From contig JAVYIG010000092.1 in the NCBI GenBank assembly GCA_035222895.1, forward strand, positions 744,001 to 808,000: DNA of 64,000 nucleotides, in the 5' to 3' direction. This DNA is from Strongylocentrotus droebachiensis (Eukaryota; Echinodermata; Echinoidea; Camarodonta; Strongylocentrotidae). The translations under genes and the position numbers were made by a program. Position 1 is the stretch's first letter. Every line of letters begins with the position of its first letter. The notes beneath the pieces are model-generated. The model did not search any database. It saw only the letters and a list, made by a program, of their open reading frames with translations, and had not been told where the DNA came from. Below are positions 1 through 12,073 of the stretch, in pieces.

Positions 1-898
1 GAGCAAAAAATTCAACATCAATATTCTAGCCACGTGCACCAGAAATGCTCCCTAAAAATTGTACACCATTAGTACCCTAGGCAACTTAAAAAAATTAAGA
101 ACTCTCCTCTTTCATGGGAGGGGGGGGGGGTAGTTGTGAAAATAATGGAGTGCTTCCTTCGGAGAAAAACTGCCATTAGTCATTAGGCTTGTTATGATGA
201 TAACCAGAATACTGCACTGAATTTTAGATGAATAGAGATAAGCAATTGTTGGAGAAGCAATGAGAAAGAACAAGTTTAAAAGAATAGTGAATAGCTGGAG
301 CCGGCAAGCATTTTCACAGAATTTTGTTAGATCAATTTGGAATGTGATATGTTTCTACAATTGTAATTCATACGTGTGATATTTGATAGATATCTGAAAT
401 GTATTTTTTTTCATTTGCCAGCTCTATCTACTGCTCACGCTGCGCAACAACAAGAAGAACAGGAAGACTTGCTTTAACAAAGTCCTTACACAAAACATTT
501 ATCTCTGCATCAAATATATCTTATAAAAAAAAGTTTCTTAAAAGATGCAACATAATTTCAATACAAATTGCCAATTTATGTATCAAAGCAAGTTGTTATA
601 CAACAAATTATAATCAAGCACAAATCATCATGTTCTTCCTTCATGGTTTCGCTCCCAATTTTTGTAAAAAAAATGTCTTGGTGCATGTGGTCTTTTCACA
701 ACATACATCCCAAGGTTCATCCCAGCTACTCTCTGCCATATCTTGCAATGTTTCCACTGTATAGTATGTGTTCACATCATTCCCTAGGAGACAGGAAAAT
801 CAATACAAGTCTACCAAACAGGACAATTCTATAACTAAGATTGATTTATCATGATCTTGACATTATAGAATCTTCTGCATGATTTATTGCGACTAAAA
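1..898. other. AT-rich non-coding stretch
   Basis: No gene is supported here. Open frames are short and show no splice context or codon bias. The only notable feature is a run of 11 G at 120-130. Confidence 0.5.
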
Positions 899-992
899 TC
901 TCAGTAAGACATGTAATTGACCTTTACATGACTTTATAATTATTATAAAGTCATATGAAGGTCAATTACTATTATAGTCTTACATTGTGAGA
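899..992. repeat. Near-perfect hairpin (snap-back repeat)
   Basis: Two arms of about 45 bp face each other with almost no loop. The left arm runs from 'tctcagtaagac' through 'ctttataat', and the right arm from 'attataaag' through 'gtcttacattgtgaga'. The arms differ by a few mismatches and small indels. This is the form of a foldback MITE or a collapsed inverted-repeat element. No coding potential and no clear target duplication are visible. Confidence 0.7.
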
Positions 993-2579
993 AAAAGACA
1001 AAAATAATTTATGAGCATTGAACATCACTCATTCCTTTTGTACACCTCTCCTACATTGTTTTTTGTTCAGTATTAAGAATGACTCTTTGCAACTGCTGTT
1101 TCATTTTTTAAATATCATTACGTATAAAAGCCTTGTAACAAAAATAACAATAATTGAAACATGTCCACAAGTTTTATATTGTAAGTACATTCAGTTAACT
1201 AAACAAATGGATTTTTAAATGTATCACCTGTACCTGAAAAGTTGCAACAATACTATAATTTTTTTTAAAGAGCACAGCTTCTTCATCTGGTGAGAGCCAG
1301 ATGGACGTAACTCTGTTTACTGCGTTGAATAATGCCTTCTTGCTCTGAGCATACAATGTAACTTTCTTTGAAAGCTTTGCATTTCAGAAATTCAAATCAC
1401 TCAGCCCGGTGTCTAAATCTCGTAAACCATTGGCTGGTAAGGTCATAAAAATAATTGGTACCTGTTTAGATGGCTTGAGCATATGTTTACAACTCTACTA
1501 AATCACTGCAAAAAGCCTGATGATCCGAACACATCAATTATGATCCTTGCTGCCAACTTTTCCCTGTGATAAACTCTGATAGGGTAGATACACTGAATGG
1601 TGTCCAAAAACACACCCCTCATCTTCAACTTGTAAAGTCTATGTTTCTAAAAATGGAAATGGACAGTCAACATTTAATTATAATATATCTCTCTTTTCCA
1701 AAGTTTCCATTATGCGAGGGGAAAGGGGGGGGGGGGGGGGGTCGAGTTCTAATGAAATGCAATAGGGCTCATGATAATATAAAAAGAAACATACTCCAAG
1801 TATCTCTCCTTTCAAAAGTTTGCATATTGTAGGAATTATCTCAAGTAAAATTAAAGGTTTTCATGATCCATTTTTATACTGAAAGTGAATGAAACGTACC
1901 CTAGTATTTCTCTTCTTTAAGTTTGCATTTTCTGTCAAACTTTAGTGAAAAATGAATTCTTTCTGTCCCCATATGAAGACGATATGAAATGTAATATATC
2001 ATATCAAGCAAGACAATTTGTAAACTGCCACAAGAAAAATATAAGTGCATGAGCATAGGGCATCTTTATACTGCAGGTCACAAGACCTTTGATTAAATCA
2101 CTCTCTTGTATTCACCCACTCCACCATGAACACAATTCCTGAATAATTTGATAAAGGGTTTTTACCCTCCAAAAGGTTTAATCTAACCAAGGTTGTTAGA
2201 ACTATTAGATTAAATTATACAATTGCCACTGAAAAGGTCTGTATTTCTAAATGATTAATTGATGTTGCAACAACAACATTTTTTTAAAAAAATTGTATGG
2301 GGTTCACAGCTCAGCGAATCGTAATCAAATTGCATGTACTAATGAAGCAAGCAAACGACCCAAAGGGAAATGTTTTGGTGGTTACGATAACAAATTACAT
2401 GGTTTCATCACGATGCATATGATTTTATTACAGGATGTTGAATGTAAAGTACTTAATGCCCCATTAGACATAAGTGTAGGATGTGTGCAAAACAGCAGAA
2501 GAAACTACCCTTTTTTTTTATTAACACTTAATAAACATTGGAAGGAGGGAGATAAGTTCCGACTTCCACGGATATAGCT
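993..2579. other. Non-coding, AT-rich stretch
   Basis: No convincing exon is visible. The stretch contains one member of a recurring stem-loop motif at 1291-1348, annotated separately, and a run of 17 G at 1725-1741. Open frames such as the one at 2293-2577 have random-looking composition. Confidence 0.45.
1291..1348. repeat. Stem-loop repeat, 'gagccaga' family
   Basis: The left arm 'agagccagatgg' pairs imperfectly with the right arm 'ccttcttgctct', around a loop carrying 'gtaactc' and 'tgaataat'. It belongs to the same family as copies at 4262, 4762, 4935, 24695 and 37306. The function is unknown. Confidence 0.5.
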
Positions 2580-2716
2580 GGGTCTTGCTTCATAAAAATC
2601 AAGTTACAATAACTGTTATAAGCTACTGAAATCATGGCATTTGATTGGCTGAAAGTAAATTTGTCATAAAAGTTTAGCATTTGCGATTGATAACAAGTTT
2701 TTATGAAACAGGGCCT
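2580..2716. mobile_element. MITE, 'cctgtttcataaaa' ends
   Basis: A 137-bp element with inverted ends. The left end reads 'gggtcttgcttcataaaa', and the right end is the reverse complement of 'ggccctgtttcataaaa'. It is related in its ends to the element at 58,060-58,219. It is non-coding and the ends are diverged, which suggests an old insertion. The superfamily cannot be assigned from these ends. Confidence 0.6.
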
Positions 2717-2929
2717 TGACCCCTAGTGTGGTATTTAACCTGTATTTCATTCTGGTAAGACCGAACATGGCAAAACAATTCTTGTGTTTGTAATGAGACA
2801 GGTCATAAGGTATGATAATATGGTTTCTTGTATTGTACTTTATCTGTCACACACTGCAGTCCCAGAGGTTTACAAGGACTTTCTTCCTACCAGGCGTTCG
2901 TTTATACACATGAATCAAGAGAGTCAAAT

Positions 2930-3015
2930 GTAAATAGATGCCCTGCCACAGCTTGAACACAAGACCTAGCATCTCAAGCCAAGCGTCCAAACCACTTGAC
3001 CACATTGCCAAGCCT
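2930..3015 (-). repeat. tRNA-derived SINE fragment
   Basis: Read on the minus strand this carries an A-box-like 'tggtcaagtgg', and about 40 bases later a B-box-like 'tgttcaagct'. This is the spacing of an RNA polymerase III tRNA promoter. The pseudo-tRNA does not fold convincingly, so it is a SINE head remnant and not a tRNA gene. Confidence 0.45.
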
Positions 3016-3027
3016 GCAGGAAGACAA

Positions 3028-3332
3028 GGGGGTATTTCACAAAAATCCTAAGTCAAACTTAACTCTAAGTTGGACCTAAACATTATGGAGAGCCATTTGT
3101 ATAGCCTTTAAATTAAATATATTCAAAAGTAAAAATTCAAGTATTTTAGACTTTTCATAAATTCCACATCAAGAACATGAAATGTCCTTGATAATAGAAA
3201 ATATGAATGACTTGAATCAACATTTTATGCCTTCAAAAATAAATTCTAAAATATATTTTTAAACGGCCTTCCATAATTGTTCAGTCCAACTTAGAGATAA
3301 GTACAACTTAGGATGTTTGTGAAACACACCTT
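3028..3332. mobile_element. MITE with ~65-bp terminal inverted repeats
   Basis: A 305-bp element. The left end carries 'tttcacaaaaatcctaagt' and the right end is the reverse complement of 'gtttcacaaacatcctaag'. Both arms continue through 'ctctaagttggac' into 'attatgga.agcc'. The centre is AT-rich and non-coding. This is a typical non-autonomous DNA transposon, of moderate age judging by arm divergence. Confidence 0.75.
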
Positions 3333-3823
3333 TGTGTTACCATCGATGTGGTAAATAAGACAAAATTATTATAATTTAGTAAACAAGACAATTATTATTT
3401 TCATCTTGAAAGTGAGCTTGTGTCTGTTTTGAACCAGAAAATCTCTAAGATAAAATTTATGAGTTAACAGCAGATAGTATTACGTTGAGTAGACAAAAGA
3501 GGTCTCAGAGGTGAGAACTCGACCAGAGTCCAGTGAAGTACATCAAATTCTTCAGTGGGAGTGCACCACTATTAAACACAGGGAATTACATCACATTGGA
3601 GGACCTAGCCTACCACATGCTTGAAAAAGCTCACTTCAGAAGGATCATCTGCCGGCATGGATATACATGGGGTGTCTAACAATCGACCGAGCCCATTGCC
3701 ACAACGGAATGAGGCAAAGATGAGGTGATGAAAGACCCCCTAAAATACAGTTCATGAGGGGGCAAGCGATTCACCTCAGGGGGTTGGGTAGATGTGTGAA
3801 TCCAAGGATGTCCTCTATAGATA
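3333..3823. other. Non-coding stretch
   Basis: No gene, array or element boundary could be supported here. Confidence 0.4.
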
Positions 3824-4178
3824 TGTCCTCATCAGCTCCAGATTGCCAAATAGCCCGCTATTTCTGATTTGGGGAATAAGCCTGAAGTTACAAATCGCGT
3901 CCTCATCAGCTTTAATTTGAAACTCCAGCTCGAGAAATTAGTTCGAGATATTTTGCTCAACGTTCCCGCATAGTGCGAGTCTTCGGGCTGGTGAAGACGC
4001 ACTGGACAAATAGCGGGATATTTTGCAAACTAGCCCAAGATATCTTGGGATGATTATCTCGACCAAATATCCCGCTAATTGCAACTGCGGGCTGATGAAA
4101 ACACAAAATAGCTGGATAATTTGTGATCGGGATAGTTAAAATAGCGGGTTATTTGGCAATCTCGAGCTGATGAGGACA
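3824..4178. mobile_element. MITE, 'tgtcctcatcagctc' ends, copy 1
   Basis: A 355-bp element. The inverted ends begin 'tgtcctcatcagctc' and extend about 40 bp through 'gattgccaaata.cccgct'. The interior repeats the sequence words 'aaatagcgg', 'gatattt' and 'gctgatgaagac' in both orientations. A second copy lies at 59,099-59,409. It is non-coding and of unknown superfamily. Confidence 0.75.
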
Positions 4179-4257
4179 GGCCTTATGAGTGCCCATCTGA
4201 GAATGCCTCTCCAGCTAGCATCTCCCTAATGTGTCAACTAATGCAATTTGCTATCGT

Positions 4258-5005
4258 CAGTTCAGAGCTAGAAAGGTGCTAATGGTATGACAATGAATAC
4301 GAGTTAACACCCTTTTAGCTCTGAGTGGATGTTTTATGACAGTGTTCCAATTTCAAATCAAGTTCTCCAACTTCAGTTCCATGGCGTGGGTTGAGAAATC
4401 CTACTGGGTACCAGCATCACAAGTAAAAAGTGACTTCAGAAAACCTTCGGTGTCTAGAACAAGAAACCATTGTGCAAAACATTTATGAGTAAGCACCCTT
4501 CTGGCTCTCAGCAATATCATGTATGTCAGCATTGGAGACATTTGTCTTCTGGTTGAGAGCTCATGCATTTCTTTTGTACATATAACTAAAACCATTTCAT
4601 CCCCTGAGGACCAGACAGACTTTTAATTTGCATAAATTCATGATGCAACATAATACCCTCTGGCTCTCAGTCGAAAACTTTTCTGAATACAATGCATTGA
4701 TACAATTTCCTCCCGGTAGAAAACACATGCACTTCTTTTACACATATATCTAAACATTTGTCTGTTAAGTGCCAGAAAGGCATAAACTCTAGGTAAAGTT
4801 ATACAAGTGAATGCCGTTTGAGCTCTTAGCAGATGATTTCCTGAATACTCCCTAGCATCGAGACATTATACTGCACATTGAGAGCTCATGGATTTCTTTT
4901 GTACATACATGTATATGTATGTATAACCAAAAAATGTCAGCCAAGAGCCAGATGGCAATAAATCATGTTATATGAGTTAATGCCTTTCTGACCCTATATA
5001 ATATA
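4258..5005. repeat. Degenerate tandem array of stem-loop repeats
   Basis: About five diverged units, each roughly 150-200 bp, lie in direct order. Recurring landmarks are 'cttttgtacatataac' (about 4570, 4730 and 4895) and arms of the 'gagccagaaaggcgttaac' type facing 'gttaa.gccctt.tggctct'. The clearest stem-loops are at 4262-4325, 4762-4835 and 4935-5000. Copies are heavily diverged, so this is an old array. Confidence 0.55.
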
Positions 5006-5666
5006 TATTTAATGTACCGGTATACAAAAATCATAGTCACTGCACTGTTTTCCACCTCTTCTTATTTTTCATGAGATAAGAGAGATAACAACAAATATGA
5101 AGCTTCATTACAAAGAAAATACAAAGAAGAAGAAATGTAGAATTTTAGCAAATAAAACGCATTTAAAAAGCATGTAATATGTATATGTGAAGGCTGGTCA
5201 AGAGGCAAGAAATAACTAGGAACAATGTGAAAAGCAAAGGAGGCTGTACAGCAGTCTTTTAAACAGTAACAAACAAATTTTCAAAACTGGATAACAAGTG
5301 CTGTTAAATCTCAACAACAATAAGAAATGATGTTAAAAAATGAATGAAAATGATAACAAGATAAATAGGTCACAGGCCAAACAAAAATGGAGCATCATTA
5401 AACTCTCTGAGCGACACATCTCAAATTACTCTTCGGACTAAACAGCTGTGCCCAACACAGAAAAAAAAGGAGTGACCCGCACTACAAAATACCTCAACAA
5501 TTAGGTTGCTAGTGAAGAGGGAATTGACTTTGTGACCGGCTAAGTGGGTCAGGGCTCTATTTAACGTTATGGAATCAGAACGATGAAATGGGATGAAAGA
5601 TTTCAATGATTATCATCCAGTAAGTCATTTCTTAATTGCATGCTGCTCTACGTATATATATATATA

Positions 5667-6174
5667 CAGTGCATCCCAGAAAAAACGAAACCGAGAACTA
5701 TCGATGTTTTATCATAACTTAATCACAATTAATCATCAGGTCTTTCGTCTTCTTTGTGCGAAACGGAGTTAAGTCTTTTGTCAACTCTGTTCGTTGGAAC
5801 GGCAAGAAGCCAGTAAAAATGAACTTGTTTGATCAAATTATTAAATTGCAAGCATTACTTTAAACATACAGAACTTTGTTATTCCTGGCTCATTTTTCCT
5901 GATTGAGGTGCCATATAAAAGGGCAGAAATTGAACTTTCTAGAAATGTGATTTTCCCTTTAAAATTCAGATATCGCCCGCCAAATGATTTTTTGGTTTCC
6001 TCTCTTCAAATTGCTTTTAATCACTCATGCGTGAAATATGCATCATATGAGTTGCATCAAATTAAAGAGGAGGATCAAAGCTTTCCTAATATGTGTCATT
6101 TATTAATTATAATTGTGATTAAGTTATGATAAAACATCGATGATTCTCGGTTACGTTTTTTCTGGGACGCACTG
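5667..6174. mobile_element. Mariner-type MITE with TA target duplication
   Basis: A 508-bp element with inverted ends of about 65 bp. The left end reads 'cagtgcatcccagaaaaaac' and the right end is the reverse complement of 'cagtgcgtcccagaaaaaac'. It is flanked on both sides by TA. These features fit the Tc1/mariner superfamily, whose ends commonly begin CAGTG or CAGTGC and which duplicates TA. There is no transposase, so it is non-autonomous. Short open frames inside it (5908-6129 and 6096-6305) are chance frames. Confidence 0.85.
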
Positions 6175-8665
6175 TATATATGAAGATCTGCACTGACGTA
6201 CATAGCTTGAAAAGAAAAAGGAATGGAAAAGACTAGAATTGTCTTGGCCATTGCTTCTACAAGGGACTTAACATATGGTTTATGTACCGCTTGATTGTTT
6301 ATCATGTTCAGAATTGTTCTTCAGTTTATTCAGTAGTTTTTCAGTCTCTTCAGGGCCTTTGATTAGGCAACTAGATATATTGGCGCTCTACAAATTCTGG
6401 GATTGGATTGGATGGGATTTTCCTATTTTTTTCTCAATTATATACATTTAGCTTTTAGCTTAGCTTAGCATTATCTCATCGGGATATAATGAAATACATT
6501 ATTTATCCCACAATTTAAGAACTACAAAAGATTTGAATAGGAGTATACTTTCAATAACAGTCACTTGTAGTCTGTTAGTCTGTGTATCATGAGATGTATA
6601 AAAGTAGTATTTTATTGTGTTACATTAAAACTAGAGTTAAATGAATACTTGTTGCATACGGATACCTAATGTACACGGCTAACAAAATGTGTCAATTTGC
6701 GTTGGAAACACACTCTAAAACATGCATTTTCTCAGATCCATTATCTTCTCTTCAGAGAATAATCAATTTATGTGAGTGATATTTGAACATCCCTTAATTT
6801 TGAGAATCAAACCTTAAACCTTGCTGTCCATGTTTATGTACCTCAATAGTTTACTTCCGAGTAGCTTCTGACAGCTTCCAACAAATGCACAAATTACAGG
6901 CCCTGACAAACGATGCGTGTGAAGGGCTTTTCATTCGAGGCAGCTGATTTATAAACAGATCAATTCTAGCCGGCGCTAAATAAGGATATATTGCATTGAT
7001 TTTTGCAGAGATTTAATATTTCAACACGCCTGAATGGCTGATGCACTTTGAAGTTAGATATGTGTAATCGGGTGAACAACCAAGAAGTCATTACTACAGA
7101 TTTGCTTCGTTTCGCTGAGCTAAGATAAAATATGAGATAATATGATAGGCAGTTTAGCAGTTTCCTTTTGGGCCAGTTAAAAGGGGTAGAGCCGGGATTC
7201 TGTTAAAGAGGAGGAGGGCACAGGTCTGAAAATTTCTTATTTCTGACAAGCAACAAATTATATCGGATTTTGTGATGAGTGAAAATAGAATCTCTCTTTT
7301 GTACATGACTGCAAAAATCAAAGTAGGAGAAAAGTTACTGTAATTTTGCTCATAATGTATATATTGGGCAAAATTTTAGGAATTTAAAACAACATTTTGG
7401 CCCTTTTAGGAGTATTCAGATTGTCACTGTGTAAATCCCTGCAATGCCTTTTAACTTAAGCCTATTTGCCTTGCCATTTGAGTTGTTGATAATAGATCAT
7501 CACCCCCTCATTTAATTCCGCGCCCCCTAATGTTACATATTTCATCATATGGCAAAATAATGACAACACAAATTTGCATGATGCGTACACATCCATCGCC
7601 ATGCCTACAAAGTAGTGCGGCCTTGCTTGATAACAGAGTAGCAACACAGAGAATTTAAATGATTTAGGGATTTTGTTTATGCTAAGTACCAGTTTAAATC
7701 ACATGTGTGTACTGGTATCTTTAAAAAGAAACATATGACACACCTACATTGTGTATATTACATAGTGTATATTACATTGTGTATATTACATAGACTATAA
7801 GTTCATATCTTCATTAGATCTAACTTATATTCAGATCCAGGGGCTGAAAATTAAGAGGGCATAAAAGAGGAAAAGGTGGAAGAAGATGCTACTTCTATCT
7901 TGATAAACACTGATTTGGTGATCTTTATTTTTCAATTCCAAATGGAAATAAAGAAAATAGAAAAAACAATATTTTTCTCTTACAACTGTGTAGTCACTAT
8001 AAAGTTTCAAGAGTATGCAACTTGTTACAATAACATAATTAATAACAACAATGTTCATATTTTACATTACACTGACAGATGGGTAGATGTGCATGGTTGA
8101 TTCATGGGCCTTGTAAAATCTACCATATTTTACAGAATCATGAACATTTAATGTATCTAAATTCCATCTAATTATCCATCATTAAAAGTTCATTAGTTTA
8201 TTATTATCATCACCAAGAAAGAAAAAAAAGGAGCAAAATTAGCTTTCTCAAAGCAATAGCAAAGGCCTAAGCAAAAACAGTTATCATTGATGCAGTAAGC
8301 AAAAAAAATTGGACCATCCTATGAAATGAATTGATGAGCCTTTTGCAACACAGCATGAGATACAGATTGATATCTATGCGTGCTATGAATCAAGAAGTCA
8401 TGTATATCATGTGACATCCCTTAACCTTTGACCTCAGACAACAATCAGCATACTTATTATTCCTCGACTCCCAAACACGATCAATGACCATGTTGCATCA
8501 ACATGTGCCTGTGCCACAGAACTCTCTCTCTCTCACTCGTTCTCAATCAAAACAAACGATGCAATCTCACGCTACAATCGACTAATATTCTGATAACTGC
8601 TGGACACGACTACCATATTGAAAACAGAAAGTTCTAGCATGCCATTTTAGAGGAATATAAGTTAC
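6175..8665. other. Non-coding, AT-rich stretch
   Basis: No exon is supported. A small direct tandem repeat of about 17 bp ('tgtgtatattacata', three units) lies at 7748-7796. A fragment near 6345-6410 ('ggcgctctacaaa') resembles the 3' tail of a dispersed repeat. Nothing else is recognised. Confidence 0.45.
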
Positions 8666-8779
8666 CTTGTCCGAGCGTTGCCAGAAATGCTCCCATGATG
8701 CCGTGCTTACTCACTACATGGAGGAAACTGGCCGTCGGCTGTTCGGTTCCGGCCCCTTGCCCGCTGTCCACAATGACCG
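8666..8779 (-). CDS. Candidate internal coding exon, unnamed
   Basis: Read on the minus strand, a pyrimidine-rich tract ends 'ttgtctgtag' directly before this segment, and the segment ends 'ggacaag' before 'gtaactt', a good donor. The 114 bp between is open in the frame encoding AVIVDSGQGAGTEQPTASFL, then HVVSKHGIMGAFLATLGQ. With those junctions both ends are phase 1, so the exon is symmetric. Its GC content is clearly higher than its flanks. The open frame extends upstream to about 8912 without an ATG, which favours an internal exon over a first exon. I do not recognise the protein. It could still be a chance open frame in a GC-rich patch. Confidence 0.4.
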
Positions 8780-8949
8780 CTACAGACAAACAACCAACGA
8801 AAAACAAACAAGCCAGCCCCCCTCGTAAAGGATGGCTCCTTCTTCCCCCAGTCACCTCCTCAAAAGGAAGACCGACCAAAAGACGAAAACAAAGTCTTCT
8901 CGGGCAACTTCGTCAGGTGGTCTTTGCAACAGAAACTCGTACAGGTTAA

Positions 8950-11431
8950 ATCCTCAGTATCTTAGCATCTCTTATAAGAAAGTCACTATAGCATGGTACA
9001 TCCAATGGCGATGACGTATCTTTCTTTTTTATCCTCTAGCTTGAGACACTTCATCTATCTTGGTTTCAGGAATCGCAAGGCTTATGTGGAAAATGGAGTA
9101 ACAAGAAAAAGATGTACTAATATGATTTACAATTGGATGCATACAGCTTTTACCCGTGTCTCTCCATTACTGTGTGTATTGACTGTGTATGTGATGTAGT
9201 GTGTACACCACCTCGATGCATGGTTCCGCTGCCCCTTCAAAACAGACACACACACACACACATACACAATCACAATCTCTCAAATCTGCTCTGCCTAAAT
9301 GCATGTAAACACATGTGCAAAGGGTGGCAAAGCGTAGATGTAATATTCAAGTCCTCACTGCCGACAGCCTCTTTTCCCGTATTTTCCCCCATTTTTGCCA
9401 TTGCCAAAACATTTCATTCCACAGGCTCTCTCTTTCATGATTCTATTTGCAACCGCAGGAGAACGGGGAAAACAATTCTGCCACTTACAGATTTTCTGCT
9501 ACCTTCTGTTTTTGTTTTTTCTGCCAATTCAGATTTTTTCAACCAATAACAGCCTTAAATTTCTGCATTACAGTTTTTTCACCACTAATTTTCTCAGTCT
9601 CTCACTTTAGCTCTTTTACATAACACCTATGTTCTCTCTCTCTCTTTAACCTTTTATTGAATTGCTTATCAAGTAACCACAAGAACATCGATAATACTGC
9701 ATCCATGTAGAAGCGATTTTAAATCTTGATAACAAGACATAAACATATGTGTAAAGTCTACTCGTGTTGGCTAAAAGAAGAACCTCCCAGAGCCAACTAA
9801 ATTTCATTTGCTTTGCTTTCAGATTTCTATCAAATATAATTAAATAAGGAGTAGGTCATTTTCAGCCATTCACTATTTAAATAGTTGTAGCTGACTCAAA
9901 TTGAACTTCTTTCTGTCCCCATTGATGCAATATTTCCATTACAATTATAGAGACTTTATAAGAACTTATTGCGAGATGGTTGAACCCCCCACACACTGAA
10001 AGGGTTAAAATGGTCTGTTATGATTCAATTAAACAACGTCATCTCACATGAAAGACATGGCGTATATCTTAGTGGAATGGAATAAATTGGGTTTCAAAAC
10101 CACGCAATGCTATCTATATGCATTAGATCTGAGAATACGCGACACCAAGATGTCCCCCGTCGATCTGCTTCATAGTCTACAAGGAATTGATGTCTCATTA
10201 CTTTACCACATCTGAAATGAAGTAAAACCTCAAAATGAAGACACAAGCGAGTAACCATGGCAACACAAAGTGGTTTGCTTGTGTTCAGATCCCATTGGCT
10301 ATTGTCTGGGGGGAGGGAGGGAGGGGGCAGGTGTTTAGCAAATTTTTAAAGTTGAAAATGTCACAGGGAACACTTTGCATCTTGATGAAACCATGTTTTA
10401 AAGTTTCAACCCGTTTCAATTCGTTCAAGCATCAAATTTAAATGTATTTCAAAATATAATTTAATTTCCAAATATCTCTAATTTCAATTGATTGAAACTA
10501 AACGTTGTCATTAAAGAACTTATTATAGTACATAGATTCTAAATTAGGTTGCATAATTAATAGTTAATTTGTAATACATACAGAAAATCCACAGTATTTA
10601 CAGTTAATATTCATATCATTGAGATTCTACACATCCAATTTATTCTCATGTGATTTCACTTTCTTCACAGACATGACTGAACAGAAATCAGATTTAAATC
10701 AGTATTCATTCATTTCAGCTGGTCAACTGATTTTCATTAGAATCAAGAAACCTGATCTCAGATAGGAGTCTTCATGGCTAATTTCATTCTAACCTTATTT
10801 CGATCTCATCCTCAAATTAGGAAACCAATCCCCAAAGACTTGATCTCAACTTTTAATTAAACAATGGGATTGGTAGATTATAAGGAACAAACATTGGCAG
10901 AGCTACAAAAGTCAGTCGAAACAGCTCAAATGCAATGTTTTGCTTATAAATGTGACCCTTTTGGATGCAGCCTTATGTCTGTAGACGCATGATGAACTGC
11001 TAGAGGCAAGGAAGATCTCAAGGCAATTAATTCACTTGATTGAGGTTGGAAGTAATTTAATTTCCTGTCCTAGTCAGAGTCCAACAAATCAGGGATGTAT
11101 CTAGCTTGTATGCACATCCTCTGAATAATATATGAAGAAGAAATAGAGGAAGGGGGAAAGGGAGATTAAAGGTCAAGAATCATTGAAACGATTGCAAAAT
11201 ATGCAGTAATTTCACTACCTTCTCCACATGCAGTAGATCATCAACTAATTTTCTTTTCCTTATGAATACAAAGAGAACAAACATAACAAGGACTACAAGG
11301 TACACAAACAAAAGTAACAGAAATGACTCCTTTGACTAATAAATTGGTTTTTCAAATGCATTTTCATTTCAAGTAGGTACAATGCAGGAACAAAAGCAAA
11401 ATTTGAAATAAAAAATTGCTAATCATGAAAA
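8950..11431. other. Non-coding stretch
   Basis: No exon is supported. There is a CA microsatellite at 9243-9263, pyrimidine-rich tracts around 9360-9660, and a GGGA-rich patch at 10309-10328. Open frames in 9133-9610 reflect the pyrimidine-rich composition. Confidence 0.45.
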
Positions 11432-11595
11432 CAGGTTTGATGGTTCAGTGGTAGAGCAGTGGTTTGGGTACTTGGAAGTCCCTCAGTTCAAAATCAGGTG
11501 GCTGTGTTTGTTTTCTAAGTCATGAGGGTGTTAATTATCTGAGTGTAAAAGTATATGAGTTAATATCCATCTGACGGTCGGCAGCAAAACTCTTG
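11432..11595 (+). repeat. tRNA-derived SINE-like repeat
   Basis: The sequence 'tggttcagtgg' fits an A box, and 'gttcaaaatc' about 40 bases downstream is a weak B box, in the order and spacing of an RNA polymerase III tRNA promoter. The region after it ends in 'gagttaatatccatctga', a word seen in other repeats of the window. It does not form a credible tRNA, so it is called a SINE remnant. Confidence 0.4.
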
Positions 11596-11717
11596 TTTAT
11601 CCATACTCCTATCACTTCTCCAAACTATGTGAATATACTTGTTAAAGTTAAGGTGGAGAGTTAAAGACGCAGGACTGAATCTCCTTCTCCATCCCTCAAT
11701 GTCTAATCAGCGATAAA

Positions 11718-11933
11718 CTACATCTCAATCAATGGCTGGCCTGCTTCCATAATACTCTTATTTCTTTCCATCAAGTCAGCAGCAGCATCTATGGAAGACA
11801 CATGACTAACTTCCGGGAGAGACCTTGGAAACTCAAGAAACCCTGAAGCCCTGAATGAATCTGTAATTTCTTCCTCGTCAAATTGGCAACTGTGATACAT
11901 TAACTCTACCACTTTATACCCAGTCACCTCTGC
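11718..11933 (-). CDS. Candidate 3'-terminal coding exon
   Basis: On the minus strand the segment begins right after 'ctagatttcag' (acceptor-like). It is open for 71 residues from AEVTGYKVVELMYHSC through EEEITDSFRASGFLEFPRSL to MEAGQPLIEM, then a stop. Composition and codon use look coding. The stretch EEITDSFRASGF loosely resembles the 'I..SFR..GI' element near the C-terminus of pogo/Tigger-type DDE transposases, so this may be a fragment of a transposase-derived gene. That likeness is weak and from memory. No upstream exon could be linked to it. Confidence 0.35.
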   Translation of the reverse strand, partial: AEVTGYKVVELMYHSCQFDEEEITDSFRASGFLEFPRSLPEVSHVSSIDAAADLMERNKSIMEAGQPLIEM

Positions 11934-12073
11934 CTGAAATCTAGGCTGTTCTGAAAATGAATCATTAATGCCATCAAAAAATGTAAATAAAATGTCAAAT
12001 ATTCAGAATGGAAACTGTAATAACATTTTAAAGCCGTCTTTGGTAAAACAGGGTGATCATTGCCTACCATGTT

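Noticed and set aside
5908-6305. Two open frames on opposite strands
   Set aside because: They lie mostly within the mariner-type MITE and have no domain or start context.
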